The notes under the pieces: model-generated
Told to the model about the DNA's origin: nothing
Seen by the model: the letters and a program-made list of their open reading frames with translations, nothing else
The model's database searches: none
Shown: positions 27,189 to 35,888 of the stretch, one piece after another
Layout: each line of letters opens with the position of its first letter
Numbering within the stretch: position 1 is the stretch's first letter
From: an uncultured Latescibacterota bacterium
GTDB lineage: Bacteria; Latescibacterota; UBA2968
DNA length: 64,000 nucleotides
Assembly: GCA_951812755.1 (NCBI GenBank)
Contig: OX638329.1
Span: 6,377,107-6,441,106, forward strand
Direction: 5' to 3'
Program-made: the position numbers and the translations under genes

Positions 27189-29669
27189 ATGAATGCTTTG
27201 ACCGGATTGAGTCGATTACGAGATCGGGGAAACTGGAACAAATTCCCCTGCAATTGGATCCTTTTGGTAGGGATAGGGATTGCGATCCTCATATCTACCG
27301 TTTCTGCCCGGGATGAAACAGAACAACAGGAGCTTTCCAAAGTCGAGAAGGACTCTCTGCTTGTCCGGGGAGAGCAACAGATGCTCGAAGGCGTGCCCGG
27401 CGATGCGGTCGTCACCTTCACCCGGCTGGTTGAGGCCTATCCGGAGGATGCCGCCCTTCGCTCTCGGCTTGGCTACGCCTACCTCAAAAACCGGGACTTC
27501 AAGGCTGCCGAAAAGACCTTCAAAACGGCCAAAAAGCTGGATGCAACCCATCCCGATGCCTATGTGGGTCTCGGACTGGTCTATGTGGAGGGGCCCGGTA
27601 GGGGACTCCAGGCCTTCTTTAACTCCAGGCGCGCTCGAGGCGAGGCCAGGCGGGCGATCAGGATTGATTCTACTTATGCCCCGGCGTACCGGCTTTTGGG
27701 CGAACTCTATGAGCGCTTCTGGCAGGACCACGAGAAAGCCATCCACTACTATGAGAAGTACGTAGTGCTGGAGCCCGACAATGTAGATGGGCTTTACTAC
27801 TTCGGACTCGCCTGTGTGCAGGGCGAACAGTACAGCAAGATTAACACATACCTCACGCCTCACCTGAAACCGCATCTCATGGAGACCCGGCTGATCCCCT
27901 TAATAGCCCAGGGCTACTTCTTTTTAGAGCACTATGAAACCGCCTTAGAACAGTTCGAGCGCTATCTACAGAAGGTAGATGATCAAGAGCGCCAGCACTA
28001 TACCGACATCTCGCTCGTTGCGTCTGAGAGAGAATTTCACGCCTATCAAGCGATCTCTGACAGTATCGAGCGTCTGGATTACCTGGAAAAATTTTGGCTG
28101 CGGCGGGATTCCGATATCCTGACGCGGATCAACGAGCGTATCATTGAACATTACCGCCGGGTCTGGTACGCACGCACCTTTTTTTCCAAAAAGGTCTTCC
28201 CATGGGACAAGCGGGGAGAGGTCTATATTCGCTACGGAGAGCCAGACCACCGTTCCAGTAAGCGGCAGTTGAGTGTGAGCCCTGAGGTCGAGGCGGTGCG
28301 CACCCGGATGGCCGTGGACCTGTATGGCCCTGCCGCCACGTATTTAACCTTTACCGGACCGGTCTTTCCCATCCGGTCCAGCCCTCGTCGCCCCGATATA
28401 GAGTACGATATCGCAACGGAGTCCTTCGACGCGCCCGGAGAGTTAGAAGAGACCGTGGGTCCGGATCCGGCGGAAGCGGAAGGAGATCCCAACGCCGATA
28501 TGCTCGGCCTGAATCCCACGAGTATGTTGGATGAGTTGGGAAATCCAAATCTCCGCCTCACCTTCGAAAACTACGCTCCTGTGACGATGGAGCGCAGCGC
28601 TGAAACCGTGCCCTGGGAGACGTGGACCTACACCCAGCTCCAGGGAGGGGTAGAGTTTACCTTTACCGATGAGTTCGGCAGCGGCGACTACGAGTTTGCC
28701 CGGGTTCCCCCCATTTCCACCGGAGAGAACAAGCTCGCAAATGCCGCGCGAATGCTCGAATATGCTCCCGGGACGGTCTTCCAGAGGATTGTTGCACAAA
28801 CCCCCGATTATTATCGCCCGAGCATACGAGGTGCCGCGTTGCATTTCTATTACGATCTGGCCGATTTTCGTGGTTCCGAGGGACAGACCAATTTCGAGAT
28901 CTATTACGGTATTCCCCCCCGCGAGGTGGAGATCGTCAAGGGAGACGAGGACTTCGTGATCCGGGTGCAGAGCTCCATGGCCCTGATGAACGAGGATTAC
29001 ACCCATATTTACCGCGCTACAGATGATTTTTTTTACCAGAATAGCAAGGGTTTCAGTCAGGCGAGAGGGGTGTTTGTGCCCGACCAACTACAAGTTCAGG
29101 TGCCGCCCGGGAAATACGAGCTACAGGTTCAGCTCAAGGACATGGCCTCGGCACGCATCGGGATCTATAAGCAGTCTGTAGAGGTCTCGGACTATGCATC
29201 GGAGGGCCTCCATGTCAGCGGCATCCAGCTCGCTTCTTCAATTGGCGATGAAGGGACGAACGACCGATTTAGAAAGGGCGAACTCTGGGTGGTTCCGGTG
29301 CCTTCCAGGACCTACACGAAGGAGCAGAAGGTCTATGCCTATTTCGAGATCTATAACTTGAAACGGAATGACTACGGTCAGACCCGTTACAAGGTGAAAT
29401 ACCTGGTGCGGTTCACGCCCGAAGCTACTGTGGGAATTGCCGGGGTGATTACGACCGGGATCCGTTCGCTCTTCAAGCGGAAAAAACCCCAGGTGTCGGT
29501 GACCTACGAGCAGATAGGGACGGAGCGGTCTGAGTACGAATATGTCGAACTCGATTTGAGAAGGGCAAAAGCTGGCGTGAATGTATTGGAGATTACTGTT
29601 GAAGATCTGGTCAGCGGTGAGGTTAGGGTGCGAGAGGTTGTTTTTTATTACGGAGGTACGCCGGGATAG
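27189..29669 (+). CDS. TPR and GWxTD-domain protein A
   Basis: An 826-residue exported protein. A signal or anchor segment (about 19-40) leads to tetratricopeptide-like repeats at about 50-290 (ALRSRLGYAYLKNRDFKAAE and AYRLLGELYERF). A GWxTD-type domain follows at about 300-380, recognised from FWLRRDSDILTRINERIIEH and RGEVYIRYGEPD. The namesake GWxTD is replaced by PWDKRG here and PWDQRG in the paralog at 38131. A long beta-rich C-terminal region (about 430-826) follows. GWxTD proteins are widespread in FCB and related phyla, with no firm function. ATG 27189 has AAGGAG upstream. Confidence 0.8.
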   Translation: MNALTGLSRLRDRGNWNKFPCNWILLVGIGIAILISTVSARDETEQQELSKVEKDSLLVRGEQQMLEGVPGDAVVTFTRLVEAYPEDAALRSRLGYAYLKNRDFKAAEKTFKTAKKLDATHPDAYVGLGLVYVEGPGRGLQAFFNSRRARGEARRAIRIDSTYAPAYRLLGELYERFWQDHEKAIHYYEKYVVLEPDNVDGLYYFGLACVQGEQYSKINTYLTPHLKPHLMETRLIPLIAQGYFFLEHYETALEQFERYLQKVDDQERQHYTDISLVASEREFHAYQAISDSIERLDYLEKFWLRRDSDILTRINERIIEHYRRVWYARTFFSKKVFPWDKRGEVYIRYGEPDHRSSKRQLSVSPEVEAVRTRMAVDLYGPAATYLTFTGPVFPIRSSPRRPDIEYDIATESFDAPGELEETVGPDPAEAEGDPNADMLGLNPTSMLDELGNPNLRLTFENYAPVTMERSAETVPWETWTYTQLQGGVEFTFTDEFGSGDYEFARVPPISTGENKLANAARMLEYAPGTVFQRIVAQTPDYYRPSIRGAALHFYYDLADFRGSEGQTNFEIYYGIPPREVEIVKGDEDFVIRVQSSMALMNEDYTHIYRATDDFFYQNSKGFSQARGVFVPDQLQVQVPPGKYELQVQLKDMASARIGIYKQSVEVSDYASEGLHVSGIQLASSIGDEGTNDRFRKGELWVVPVPSRTYTKEQKVYAYFEIYNLKRNDYGQTRYKVKYLVRFTPEATVGIAGVITTGIRSLFKRKKPQVSVTYEQIGTERSEYEYVELDLRRAKAGVNVLEITVEDLVSGEVRVREVVFYYGGTPG

Positions 29670-29769
29670 GTGGATTTTACCCACCCGAAGGGGCAAGAGC
29701 GCAGTGTGCGGATTAGACCTGAGATCAGGAGGGGTAACCGCAGAGAACGCTTGACCTGGAGAGAATTCT

Positions 29770-29799
29770 GCGGTTGATTACAAGGCGATGCGAGGGTAA
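29770..29799 (+). pseudogene. Relic of a heparinase-like gene 3' end
   Basis: Ten codons plus stop (AVDYKAMRG) match the tail of the heparinase-like gene at 8541 (TVDYKAMRE). At the DNA level, 27 of 30 bases agree between 29771-29800 and 10978-11007. The rest of the 151-base gap between GWxTD protein A and the PhyH gene shows no gene. It suggests a lost or rearranged second lyase gene. Confidence 0.6.
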
Positions 29800-29820
29800 A
29801 AACTTATTGGAGGATTCCCC

Positions 29821-30696
29821 ATGAAATATGGACTGAGCGTGCAACAGGTGGCGCAGTTCCACGACGATGGTTTTTTGATCGTCCGCGATCAGCTTCCCAA
29901 AGAAGCGTACCAACCGTTTATCGATGAAATCATGGCTAAAATTGATGAGGTGGTGGGCGCGGCGGTGGATGAGGGATTGCTCAATCCGGGGGATACCTTC
30001 CCAGACGCGCCTTTTGAGACCCGATTGGCTCTGGTGTCGAATGCATGTTCGGAGCCAGAGCGGATCTGGAAGAATTTTCAGGGCAAGAGATATAAGACGC
30101 CCGGGATGTTCGCGCTCAGGACGCATCCCGCTATACTGGACGCGACTGAATCTCTGATTGGTCCTGAAATTTTCGCCCATCCGCAGTCCAATCTGCGCGC
30201 CAAATTGCCGGATCTGGAGGCGACAGTGGTGCCGTGGCATCAGGACCTGGCTTATCTCATACCGGAGGATGCGGGAGAGACGCTATTCGTCAATTTCTGG
30301 ATTCCACTGGTTAAGGCGACGGCTGAAAACGGGTGTTTGCAGGTGCTTCGCGGCTCCCATCAGGTCGGTCTTTTGCCACATAATTATCGAACGCCTCACT
30401 TCAAAGGGATTTTCGAAAGCGATCTTCCAGATTTTGAGGTCGTGACTTGCGAGGTCAATGTGGGCGATGTGTTGTTGACGATGGAGCGCGTTTTGCATCG
30501 ATCAACTCCGCATACGACAAAATCCGTCAGGTGGAGTCTGGATGTCCGCTATAGCCGCATTGGGCTTCCGACAGGTCGTGAGAATGTGCCGGGTTTTATT
30601 GCTCGCAGTCAAGTTAATCCGGAAAGTGTGGCCCGGTCCCATCGCGACTGGCTCAGGAATTACGAGATGGCGGGTGTCGATCCAGTTGGTAATTGA
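29821..30696 (+). CDS. Phytanoyl-CoA dioxygenase (PhyH) family oxygenase 3
   Basis: A 291-residue Fe(II)/2-oxoglutarate dioxygenase with a clear triad: H140-Q-D142 (PWHQDL) and H226 (VLHRSTPHTT), with R237 as the likely 2-oxoglutarate anchor. TTGGAGG precedes the ATG. The gene ends 13 bases before the aconitase X large-subunit gene, with the ribosome site in between, so it is probably the first gene of that operon. A hydroxylated amino acid or related acid is a reasonable product given the dehydratase downstream; that is inference. Confidence 0.88.
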   Translation: MKYGLSVQQVAQFHDDGFLIVRDQLPKEAYQPFIDEIMAKIDEVVGAAVDEGLLNPGDTFPDAPFETRLALVSNACSEPERIWKNFQGKRYKTPGMFALRTHPAILDATESLIGPEIFAHPQSNLRAKLPDLEATVVPWHQDLAYLIPEDAGETLFVNFWIPLVKATAENGCLQVLRGSHQVGLLPHNYRTPHFKGIFESDLPDFEVVTCEVNVGDVLLTMERVLHRSTPHTTKSVRWSLDVRYSRIGLPTGRENVPGFIARSQVNPESVARSHRDWLRNYEMAGVDPVGN

Positions 30697-30709
30697 GGAG
30701 GAGTGTTTT

Positions 30710-31960
30710 ATGGAACTGACAGGAGAACAGCAGGCGGTTCTGGATGGGTCGCGGGGAGACTATCTGGCCAAGTGTATGCGCTGGCTGGTTGAATGGGGCG
30801 AGGTGATGGGGGCAAAACGGCTGATTAAGGTGGATAATACACACGCTTTGCTGCCAGTGCCCAATTTGATGGCACGGGGGGCGTCCAAAGAGACAATGGA
30901 CCAATACATGGCCGATCTCGTGGAGGCGTGTTCCCACGGGACACATCCCGGATGTACCTGTACGGTGCATGCCGCGTTTGTGACTCTGGACGATGTGGAT
31001 GTGCCCGAGAATGATCCCGAACAGGTGCAGATGCAGAAGGATCTGGCGGTTCTGGCTGCGAATGCGGGGTTTATCCCCACTTTTACCTGTGCCCCGTACC
31101 TGGTGGGCAATGTGCCGCTCAAGGACGAGATTCTGGCGTGGACGGAATCATCTGCGGTGGTCTATGCCAATTCTATCCTGGGCGCGCGGACTACGCGGCA
31201 CGGCACGGAGAGCGCGATTGCGGCTTCGCTTCTGGGTCTGGTTCCGGAGTTTGGCGTGTTGCTGGATGAGAATCGCAAGGGTACGCTTCGGATAGAGGTA
31301 ACGGCGGAGTTGGAAGATCCGCCCGATTGGGGTGCGCTGGGCTATTTTGCCGGGAAAGCAGCGGGTCTGGGTATTCCGGTGTTCAATGGTGTGCGACGGC
31401 CCTCTCAGGACGAGGCCAAGCAACTCTGTGCGGCGCTGGCGACTTCGGGCGGGGTGACGATGTGTCATATCGCCGGGGTTACGCCAGAAGCGCCCACGAT
31501 AGATGCGGCTTTTCAGGGGGATGTTCCCGAGGATTATCTGACGTTTGATGCAGAGACGTTGAGGGAGACGTATGAGTCTTTGCGGGTGCGTACGGGAGAT
31601 GAAATCGATTCCGTAATTTTGGGTTGCCCGCATGCGTCTATTAATGAGTTGTCGAAAATCGCCGCTCTTTTGAAGGGGAAAAAGGTGGCGGAAGGCGTGC
31701 GCTTGTGGATCGATACGGCGCGGGGTACCAAGGGGAATGCGGACAGGATGGGCTATACGGAGATTATCGAGGCGGCGGGCGGGCGCATTCTTTGCGATAC
31801 CTGTCCGACAAATATGCGGATTCCGGCGAAGCGCATTGTGACCCACGGTTTTAAGCAGGCGCACTATGCGCGGGGGATGGTGGGCGCGGAAGTGATTATT
31901 GCCAAGACGGACGCTTGCATACGCGCGGCAGTTGCCGGAAGGTGGCTCGGAGATGGCTGA
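30710..31960 (+). CDS. Aconitase X catalytic (large) subunit
   Basis: A 416-residue protein of the aconitase X family (DUF521). Conserved segments are DNTHALLPVPNL near the N-terminus, TTRHGTES, GCPHAS (305-310, C306) and CDTCPTN (C362, C365), the last likely ligating an Fe-S cluster. Characterised bacterial members dehydrate cis-3-hydroxy-L-proline, and archaeal ones act on mevalonate 5-phosphate. With a PhyH oxygenase upstream, a hydroxy-acid or hydroxyproline-like substrate is attractive. The true start is ATG 30710 after GAGGAGG. It overlaps the small subunit gene by eight bases. Confidence 0.88.
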   Translation: MELTGEQQAVLDGSRGDYLAKCMRWLVEWGEVMGAKRLIKVDNTHALLPVPNLMARGASKETMDQYMADLVEACSHGTHPGCTCTVHAAFVTLDDVDVPENDPEQVQMQKDLAVLAANAGFIPTFTCAPYLVGNVPLKDEILAWTESSAVVYANSILGARTTRHGTESAIAASLLGLVPEFGVLLDENRKGTLRIEVTAELEDPPDWGALGYFAGKAAGLGIPVFNGVRRPSQDEAKQLCAALATSGGVTMCHIAGVTPEAPTIDAAFQGDVPEDYLTFDAETLRETYESLRVRTGDEIDSVILGCPHASINELSKIAALLKGKKVAEGVRLWIDTARGTKGNADRMGYTEIIEAAGGRILCDTCPTNMRIPAKRIVTHGFKQAHYARGMVGAEVIIAKTDACIRAAVAGRWLGDG

Positions 31961-32378
31961 TACCATTGATATTAGAGGACACGGTGTGGTAAAGGGATAC
32001 GCCGAGGGCGAGGCGCTGGTGGCTGATACGACCCTGTCGTTCTGGGGTGAGGTGGATGCGATTACGGGCAAGGTGATCGGCGTGGGGCATCCCCTGGAGG
32101 GGATTTCTCTGGGCGGGCGCGTGCTGGTTATCCGCTCGACCAAAGGTTCTTCGGGTACGCCCATGGTTTTAAATCTGGCACAATTGGAAGGCAATGCGCC
32201 TGCGGCTTTTGTCAATGTGGAGGTGGATGGATTGGCTGCGCTCGGATGTATTGTCAATGAGATTCCTATGATGACAGAGTTGGATCGAGATCCGTTTGAG
32301 ATGATTGCTACAGGCGACCACGTGGTGGTAGATGCCGATGAGGGCGTGCTGCGGGTGACCCCGAGAGCAAGGAATTAA
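31953..32378 (+). CDS. Aconitase X swivel (small) subunit
   Basis: A 141-residue DUF126 protein, the swivel domain partner of the large subunit. The conserved core is VGHPLEGISLGGRVLVIRST, then KGSSGTPMVLN, whose Ser is the family's active-site residue. The ATG lies inside the large-subunit gene (eight-base overlap), the usual sign of translational coupling for obligate subunits. The subunits are separate here, as in the two-gene form of the family. Confidence 0.88.
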   Translation: MADTIDIRGHGVVKGYAEGEALVADTTLSFWGEVDAITGKVIGVGHPLEGISLGGRVLVIRSTKGSSGTPMVLNLAQLEGNAPAAFVNVEVDGLAALGCIVNEIPMMTELDRDPFEMIATGDHVVVDADEGVLRVTPRARN

Positions 32379-32384
32379 CCCGAC

Positions 32385-33131
32385 ATGTCTTTGTCTTTCA
32401 GATCTCGCGTTTTCGTGTTTGATGCCAATGTCGGGATCGGCAATCGCCACGACCGGCGATCTCCATTCGACTCACCCGATCAGTTGCTCGAAGAGATGGC
32501 GCGCCACGGGGTTGATCGCGCGCTTGTCTATTCCGTTCAAGGCGAATGGATTAGTCCGATGCAGGGGAACGACGCGCTCGCGGTATTGACGGATCGGAAT
32601 GACGCGCTCGTTCCCCAGTTCGTCGCCGGGTGCGATTCTGGTTCGCTGAGGCAGTTGTGCGATCTCCACCGGGATGGTGTTGTTTCGAGCGTACGGCTGC
32701 ACAATACCGCGGAATGCAGGCTGCCATTTGTTTCGTGGCTTTACGGTGATTTGCTCGCCTGGCTGAGTGCCGAGGGTATTCCCCTTTGGGTCTCGTTGGC
32801 GGATACGCCGCCGGTCGAGATCGTCGATACGTTGAGTCGGTATCCGGACCTGACTGTCGTGTTGGTCGGCGCGCATTATACGCATTCGATGATGATCCGT
32901 CCGATGATGCGGGTGTTGCCCAATGCGTTTCTCGAACTCAGCCGTTATGAGAATATCTGCGGGATCGAAAAGCTCGTTCGGGAGTTTGGCGCGCGTCGCC
33001 TGCTGTACGGATCGTTTTTCCCGCGATATGCGATGGGACCGATGCTGTACGCGCTCCATCATCTGGAGATATCGGACGATGATCTCAGGTTGATCTGTGC
33101 GGCGAATCTGGAGCGGGTTCTTTATGATTGA
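32385..33131 (+). CDS. Amidohydrolase-fold protein lacking metal ligands
   Basis: A 248-residue protein that follows the amidohydrolase_2 TIM-barrel plan (VFDANVGIG start, VRLHNTAE, LVGAHYTHSMMIRPMM, RLLYGSFFPRY end) but has lost key residues. DANVG stands where the first strand normally has DxHxH, and GSFFP stands for the usual GSDxP, so the catalytic Asp is gone. It overlaps by eight bases with an intact relative and may be a non-catalytic partner or regulatory subunit. Codon use and frame look healthy, so it is not a decaying gene. Six bases separate it from the aconitase X small subunit. Confidence 0.72.
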   Translation: MSLSFRSRVFVFDANVGIGNRHDRRSPFDSPDQLLEEMARHGVDRALVYSVQGEWISPMQGNDALAVLTDRNDALVPQFVAGCDSGSLRQLCDLHRDGVVSSVRLHNTAECRLPFVSWLYGDLLAWLSAEGIPLWVSLADTPPVEIVDTLSRYPDLTVVLVGAHYTHSMMIRPMMRVLPNAFLELSRYENICGIEKLVREFGARRLLYGSFFPRYAMGPMLYALHHLEISDDDLRLICAANLERVLYD

Positions 33132-33873
33132 CGGTTGGGAAATTATCGATTTTCACGGGCACGTCGGCCGATGGGATATTTTTGAGATGAGCGATGATGC
33201 CGAGGAGATTCTCCACGCGATGGATGCCGTGGGCATTGATCGCTGTTGTCTGTTCAATATTTTTCATCCAGATGGCGCAACGGGCAATGATCAGACTGCG
33301 GCTTTTGTGAGTCGCTACCCGGAGAGGTTCATCGGCTTTGCCTATGTCTCTCCCCTGATGTCCGAATTTATGGTATCCGAATTGGAACGGGCGATTGACA
33401 GGCTCGGGTTTTTGGCGATCAAGATCTACCCGCCCTATTCCCGCTGGCTGTTGAACGATCCCGTGTGGGATCCGGTTTATCAATTTGCGGATGACCGCGG
33501 TCTGGCGATTATTTCGCATACGGGTGCGGAAGAGACGTGTTGGCCCGTTTATGTTGAGGATATTGCCGGGCACTATCCGAATGCGAATTTTGTGATCGCG
33601 CATGCGGGCAATTCCGAGCCGTACAGAAGTCAGGCGATTCGGGCGGCGCAGCGATTTTCGAATGTTTATGTCGAGACGTGTTCCACTTTCCGCGAGCCTG
33701 GTGTGATCGAAAGACTGGTTGCCGAAGCGGGTGCCGATCGCGTACTTTTCGGTTCGGATGTTCCGCTTATGGATCCGCGAACGCAACTGGGGAAGATTAT
33801 TACCGCGAGGATTGGCGATTGCGAAAAGCGCCTGGTGCTTGGAGAAAATGCGAGACGTCTATTGAAACTGTGA
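33124..33873 (+). CDS. Amidohydrolase family 2 protein (intact)
   Basis: A 249-residue metal-dependent hydrolase or decarboxylase. The motif D-F-H-G-H appears at about residues 8-12, SHTGAE holds a later His, FVIAHAGN a further His, and VLFGSDVP the catalytic Asp. Its start codon lies within the end of the preceding degenerate relative. Together they may form a hetero-oligomer. The operon context (aconitase X, aminotransferase) suggests work on a small organic acid or lactone from amino-acid-like substrates. Confidence 0.82.
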   Translation: MIDGWEIIDFHGHVGRWDIFEMSDDAEEILHAMDAVGIDRCCLFNIFHPDGATGNDQTAAFVSRYPERFIGFAYVSPLMSEFMVSELERAIDRLGFLAIKIYPPYSRWLLNDPVWDPVYQFADDRGLAIISHTGAEETCWPVYVEDIAGHYPNANFVIAHAGNSEPYRSQAIRAAQRFSNVYVETCSTFREPGVIERLVAEAGADRVLFGSDVPLMDPRTQLGKIITARIGDCEKRLVLGENARRLLKL

Positions 33874-33886
33874 TGGAGATTGTGCA

Positions 33887-35212
33887 ATGTCACAAGAGAC
33901 TATTGAAGTTAGATACCGCGAATTGACGCCGATGTCCCGTCAGATATTTGAGGATGGTCGATCGGTGAATGCCGGCGCCGCCAAGGGCGCCTATTTTTTT
34001 TCGCCGTATCCGATCGCATTGCGGCGGGGGAAGGGATGTGTGCTCGAAGATGTTGACGGCAGGTCTTATGTCGATTTCTCAAATCACCATACCGCACAGG
34101 TTCTGGGGCACAACCATCCTGCGATTGTAGAAGCGGTGGAGAGACAGTTGGTCGATGGTATCGCGCTTGGCGCTGCAACGGGTATCGAGACCCGGTTGGC
34201 GCGGATGATGTGCGAGCGCGTATCATCGGTTGAGCGCATCCGTTTTGTCAATTCCGGGACCGAAGCCACATTGCACGCGGTTCGGCTGGCGAGATGTTTC
34301 AGCGGCAGGCCGAAGATCGCGAAGTTCGAAGGCGGTTACCACGGGAGTCATGACGCTGTGGAAATCAGCACTGCTCCGCCCCTGGAATCCGCGGGTGAAG
34401 CCTCTGCGCCCAATGCGGTTCCCAGTGCGGGAGGTATGGCGTTGCACGCGCTGGAGGATATGATTGTTTTGCCTTATAATGACGAGGAGAGCGTCGAGCG
34501 ACTTCTGTCGCGCCACCGGGATGAGCTGGCATGTGTGATTCTCGATCCAAAGGCGGGTATTATTCCGATCCGGCACGATTTCATCCAGCGGGTGCGCGCG
34601 ATTACCGAGGAACTCGGCATTTTGCTGATTCTCGACGAGATTGTCGGTTTTCGTCAGGCGAAGGGCGGTCTGCAAAGTCATGTGGGGATCAGGCCCGATT
34701 TGACGTGTTTTGGCAAGATGATCGGCGGCGGGTTTCCCGTCGGGGCTTTTGGAGGACGAGCGGATGTTATGGATCTGGTGGATAATTCCAGCGGGTCTTC
34801 GTCTGTTTTTCAGAGTGGTACCCACAGTAGCCACGCGGTGGCGATGGCTGCGGGAATCGCCACGCTCGAATCTATGACTGATGATGCTTACGCGCATCTG
34901 AATCGTCTGGGGAGTCGGCTGAAGACCGGTCTGGAAGATTTGTTCGCCGAACGAGGCGTTATGGCGCAGGTCGTTGTGACGGGGTCGGTGTTCAGTATCC
35001 ACTTTGGCATTGACCGGTTGCACGATTATCGCGATTTGACCCGGTCGGACAAGGCAATAGCACACGCCGTGTTCCTGTCTCTGCTCAATCAGGGCTATTT
35101 CTGCGGGCAGGGATTGAATATGTGTGCGATTAGTGTTCCGACGCAGGATGATCACATTGATGGTTTGATTTTAGCCGTCGGAAACGCCCTCGATGAGGTT
35201 GCGGACGGATAG
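33887..35212 (+). CDS. Class III aminotransferase (GSA-aminomutase-like)
   Basis: A 441-residue PLP-dependent enzyme of aminotransferase class III, closest in layout to glutamate-1-semialdehyde 2,1-aminomutases. Visible features are NSGTEATLHAVRLAR (phosphate-binding), ILDEIVGFR with D250 pairing the PLP nitrogen, and CFGKMIGGG with K277 as the Schiff-base lysine. A true housekeeping HemL is less likely because of its catabolic operon position. It probably moves an amino group on the product of the upstream dehydratase and hydrolase steps. The gene is followed by a hairpin that may end the operon. Confidence 0.87.
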   Translation: MSQETIEVRYRELTPMSRQIFEDGRSVNAGAAKGAYFFSPYPIALRRGKGCVLEDVDGRSYVDFSNHHTAQVLGHNHPAIVEAVERQLVDGIALGAATGIETRLARMMCERVSSVERIRFVNSGTEATLHAVRLARCFSGRPKIAKFEGGYHGSHDAVEISTAPPLESAGEASAPNAVPSAGGMALHALEDMIVLPYNDEESVERLLSRHRDELACVILDPKAGIIPIRHDFIQRVRAITEELGILLILDEIVGFRQAKGGLQSHVGIRPDLTCFGKMIGGGFPVGAFGGRADVMDLVDNSSGSSSVFQSGTHSSHAVAMAAGIATLESMTDDAYAHLNRLGSRLKTGLEDLFAERGVMAQVVVTGSVFSIHFGIDRLHDYRDLTRSDKAIAHAVFLSLLNQGYFCGQGLNMCAISVPTQDDHIDGLILAVGNALDEVADG

Positions 35213-35241
35213 GTCATCCCCATAGTGAGGGCCGGATACAA

Positions 35242-35272
35242 AAAGGGTCACTACAAATTGTAGTGACCCTTT
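35242..35272 (+). terminator. Hairpin terminator after the aconitase X operon
   Basis: AAAGGGTCACTACA (35242-35255) and its exact complement at 35259-35272 form a 14-base stem with a three-base loop, 30 bases after the aminotransferase stop. The T-run is short (CTTTA), but stem stability suggests termination. Confidence 0.7.
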
Positions 35273-35287
35273 ACATGTCTCAGTGAT

Positions 35288-35578
35288 CTAGTGCATCGTG
35301 GCGTAAGTCATGCCCCATATAGACATGAACAGCAAAACCTTCTGGATTACTGGCGTTGTGCCTACGGCGTGGCGGCTAAAACCATGCCGCAATGACAATC
35401 GCAAGTAAGATTGATATGGGTAGTGCATCGTGGCGTAAGTCATGCCCCATATAGAAGTGAACATCAAAACCTTCTGGATTGCGGCTTAAACCATGCCGCA
35501 ATGACAACCGCAAGTCAAATTGATATGACCAGTTTCTTTTGCCGAGATGCAGTAGTCTCTTTTGCCGCGATGAACTAG
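35288..35578. repeat. Two partial copies of the CTAG-bounded short repeat element
   Basis: The first copy begins at CTAGTGCATCGTGGC (35288) and breaks off near 35418. The second begins at about 35419 and ends at GCCGCGATGAACTAG. Both match the tandem array at 62188-62584, sharing GGCGTAAGTCATGCCCCATA and CAAAACCTTCTGGATT. The region otherwise holds no gene. Confidence 0.8.
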
Positions 35579-35591
35579 ATCAAATATATTC

Positions 35592-35774
35592 TCAAGCATT
35601 TGCAATTAATGATCGGAGTGCTTTATTCACAGATTCAGAATTGGGAAAATGTTGTTTTACATCCGAATCTAGCATCACAGAGCCATCTGCGAGTGTAAAG
35701 TGGTGGACTTCTATTGATCCATCCTGTTTTTCTATTTTTACTACGTCATGTGTGACTTCAAGATCAGTGGTCAT
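35592..35774 (-). CDS. Hypothetical 60-residue protein
   Basis: A short minus-strand gene with AGGG about eight bases before ATG 35774. The acidic-polar sequence (MTTDLEVTHDVVKIEKQDGS, then FTLADGSVMLDSDVKQHFP) looks like a genuine small protein and not repeat translation. It sits between two repeat clusters. No family recognised; an antitoxin-like role is possible but unsupported. Confidence 0.4.
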   Translation of the reverse strand: MTTDLEVTHDVVKIEKQDGSIEVHHFTLADGSVMLDSDVKQHFPNSESVNKALRSLIANA

Positions 35775-35781
35775 AAGAGCC

Positions 35782-35887
35782 CTGTCATTCTGAGCGGAGC
35801 GTAGCGGAGTCGAAGAATCTGCTGCCACAACAGTCTGCATGGGTAACAGATGCTTCGTCAGCCTATCGGCTTCCTCAGCATGACAGG
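35782..35887. repeat. Copy of the CTGTCATTCTGAGCG palindromic repeat unit
   Basis: It begins CTGTCATTCTGAGCGGAGCG and ends CTCAGCATGACAGG, so the two ends pair as in the units at 1664 and 1849. The interior differs. It lies just upstream, in transcription terms, of the short minus-strand gene and may carry or disrupt its promoter. Confidence 0.75.
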
Positions 35888-35888
35888 G

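Noticed and set aside
33887-35212. Housekeeping glutamate-1-semialdehyde aminomutase (hemL)
   Set aside because: The sequence has the fold, but the operon of catabolic genes and no heme genes nearby argue for a catabolic class III aminotransferase.
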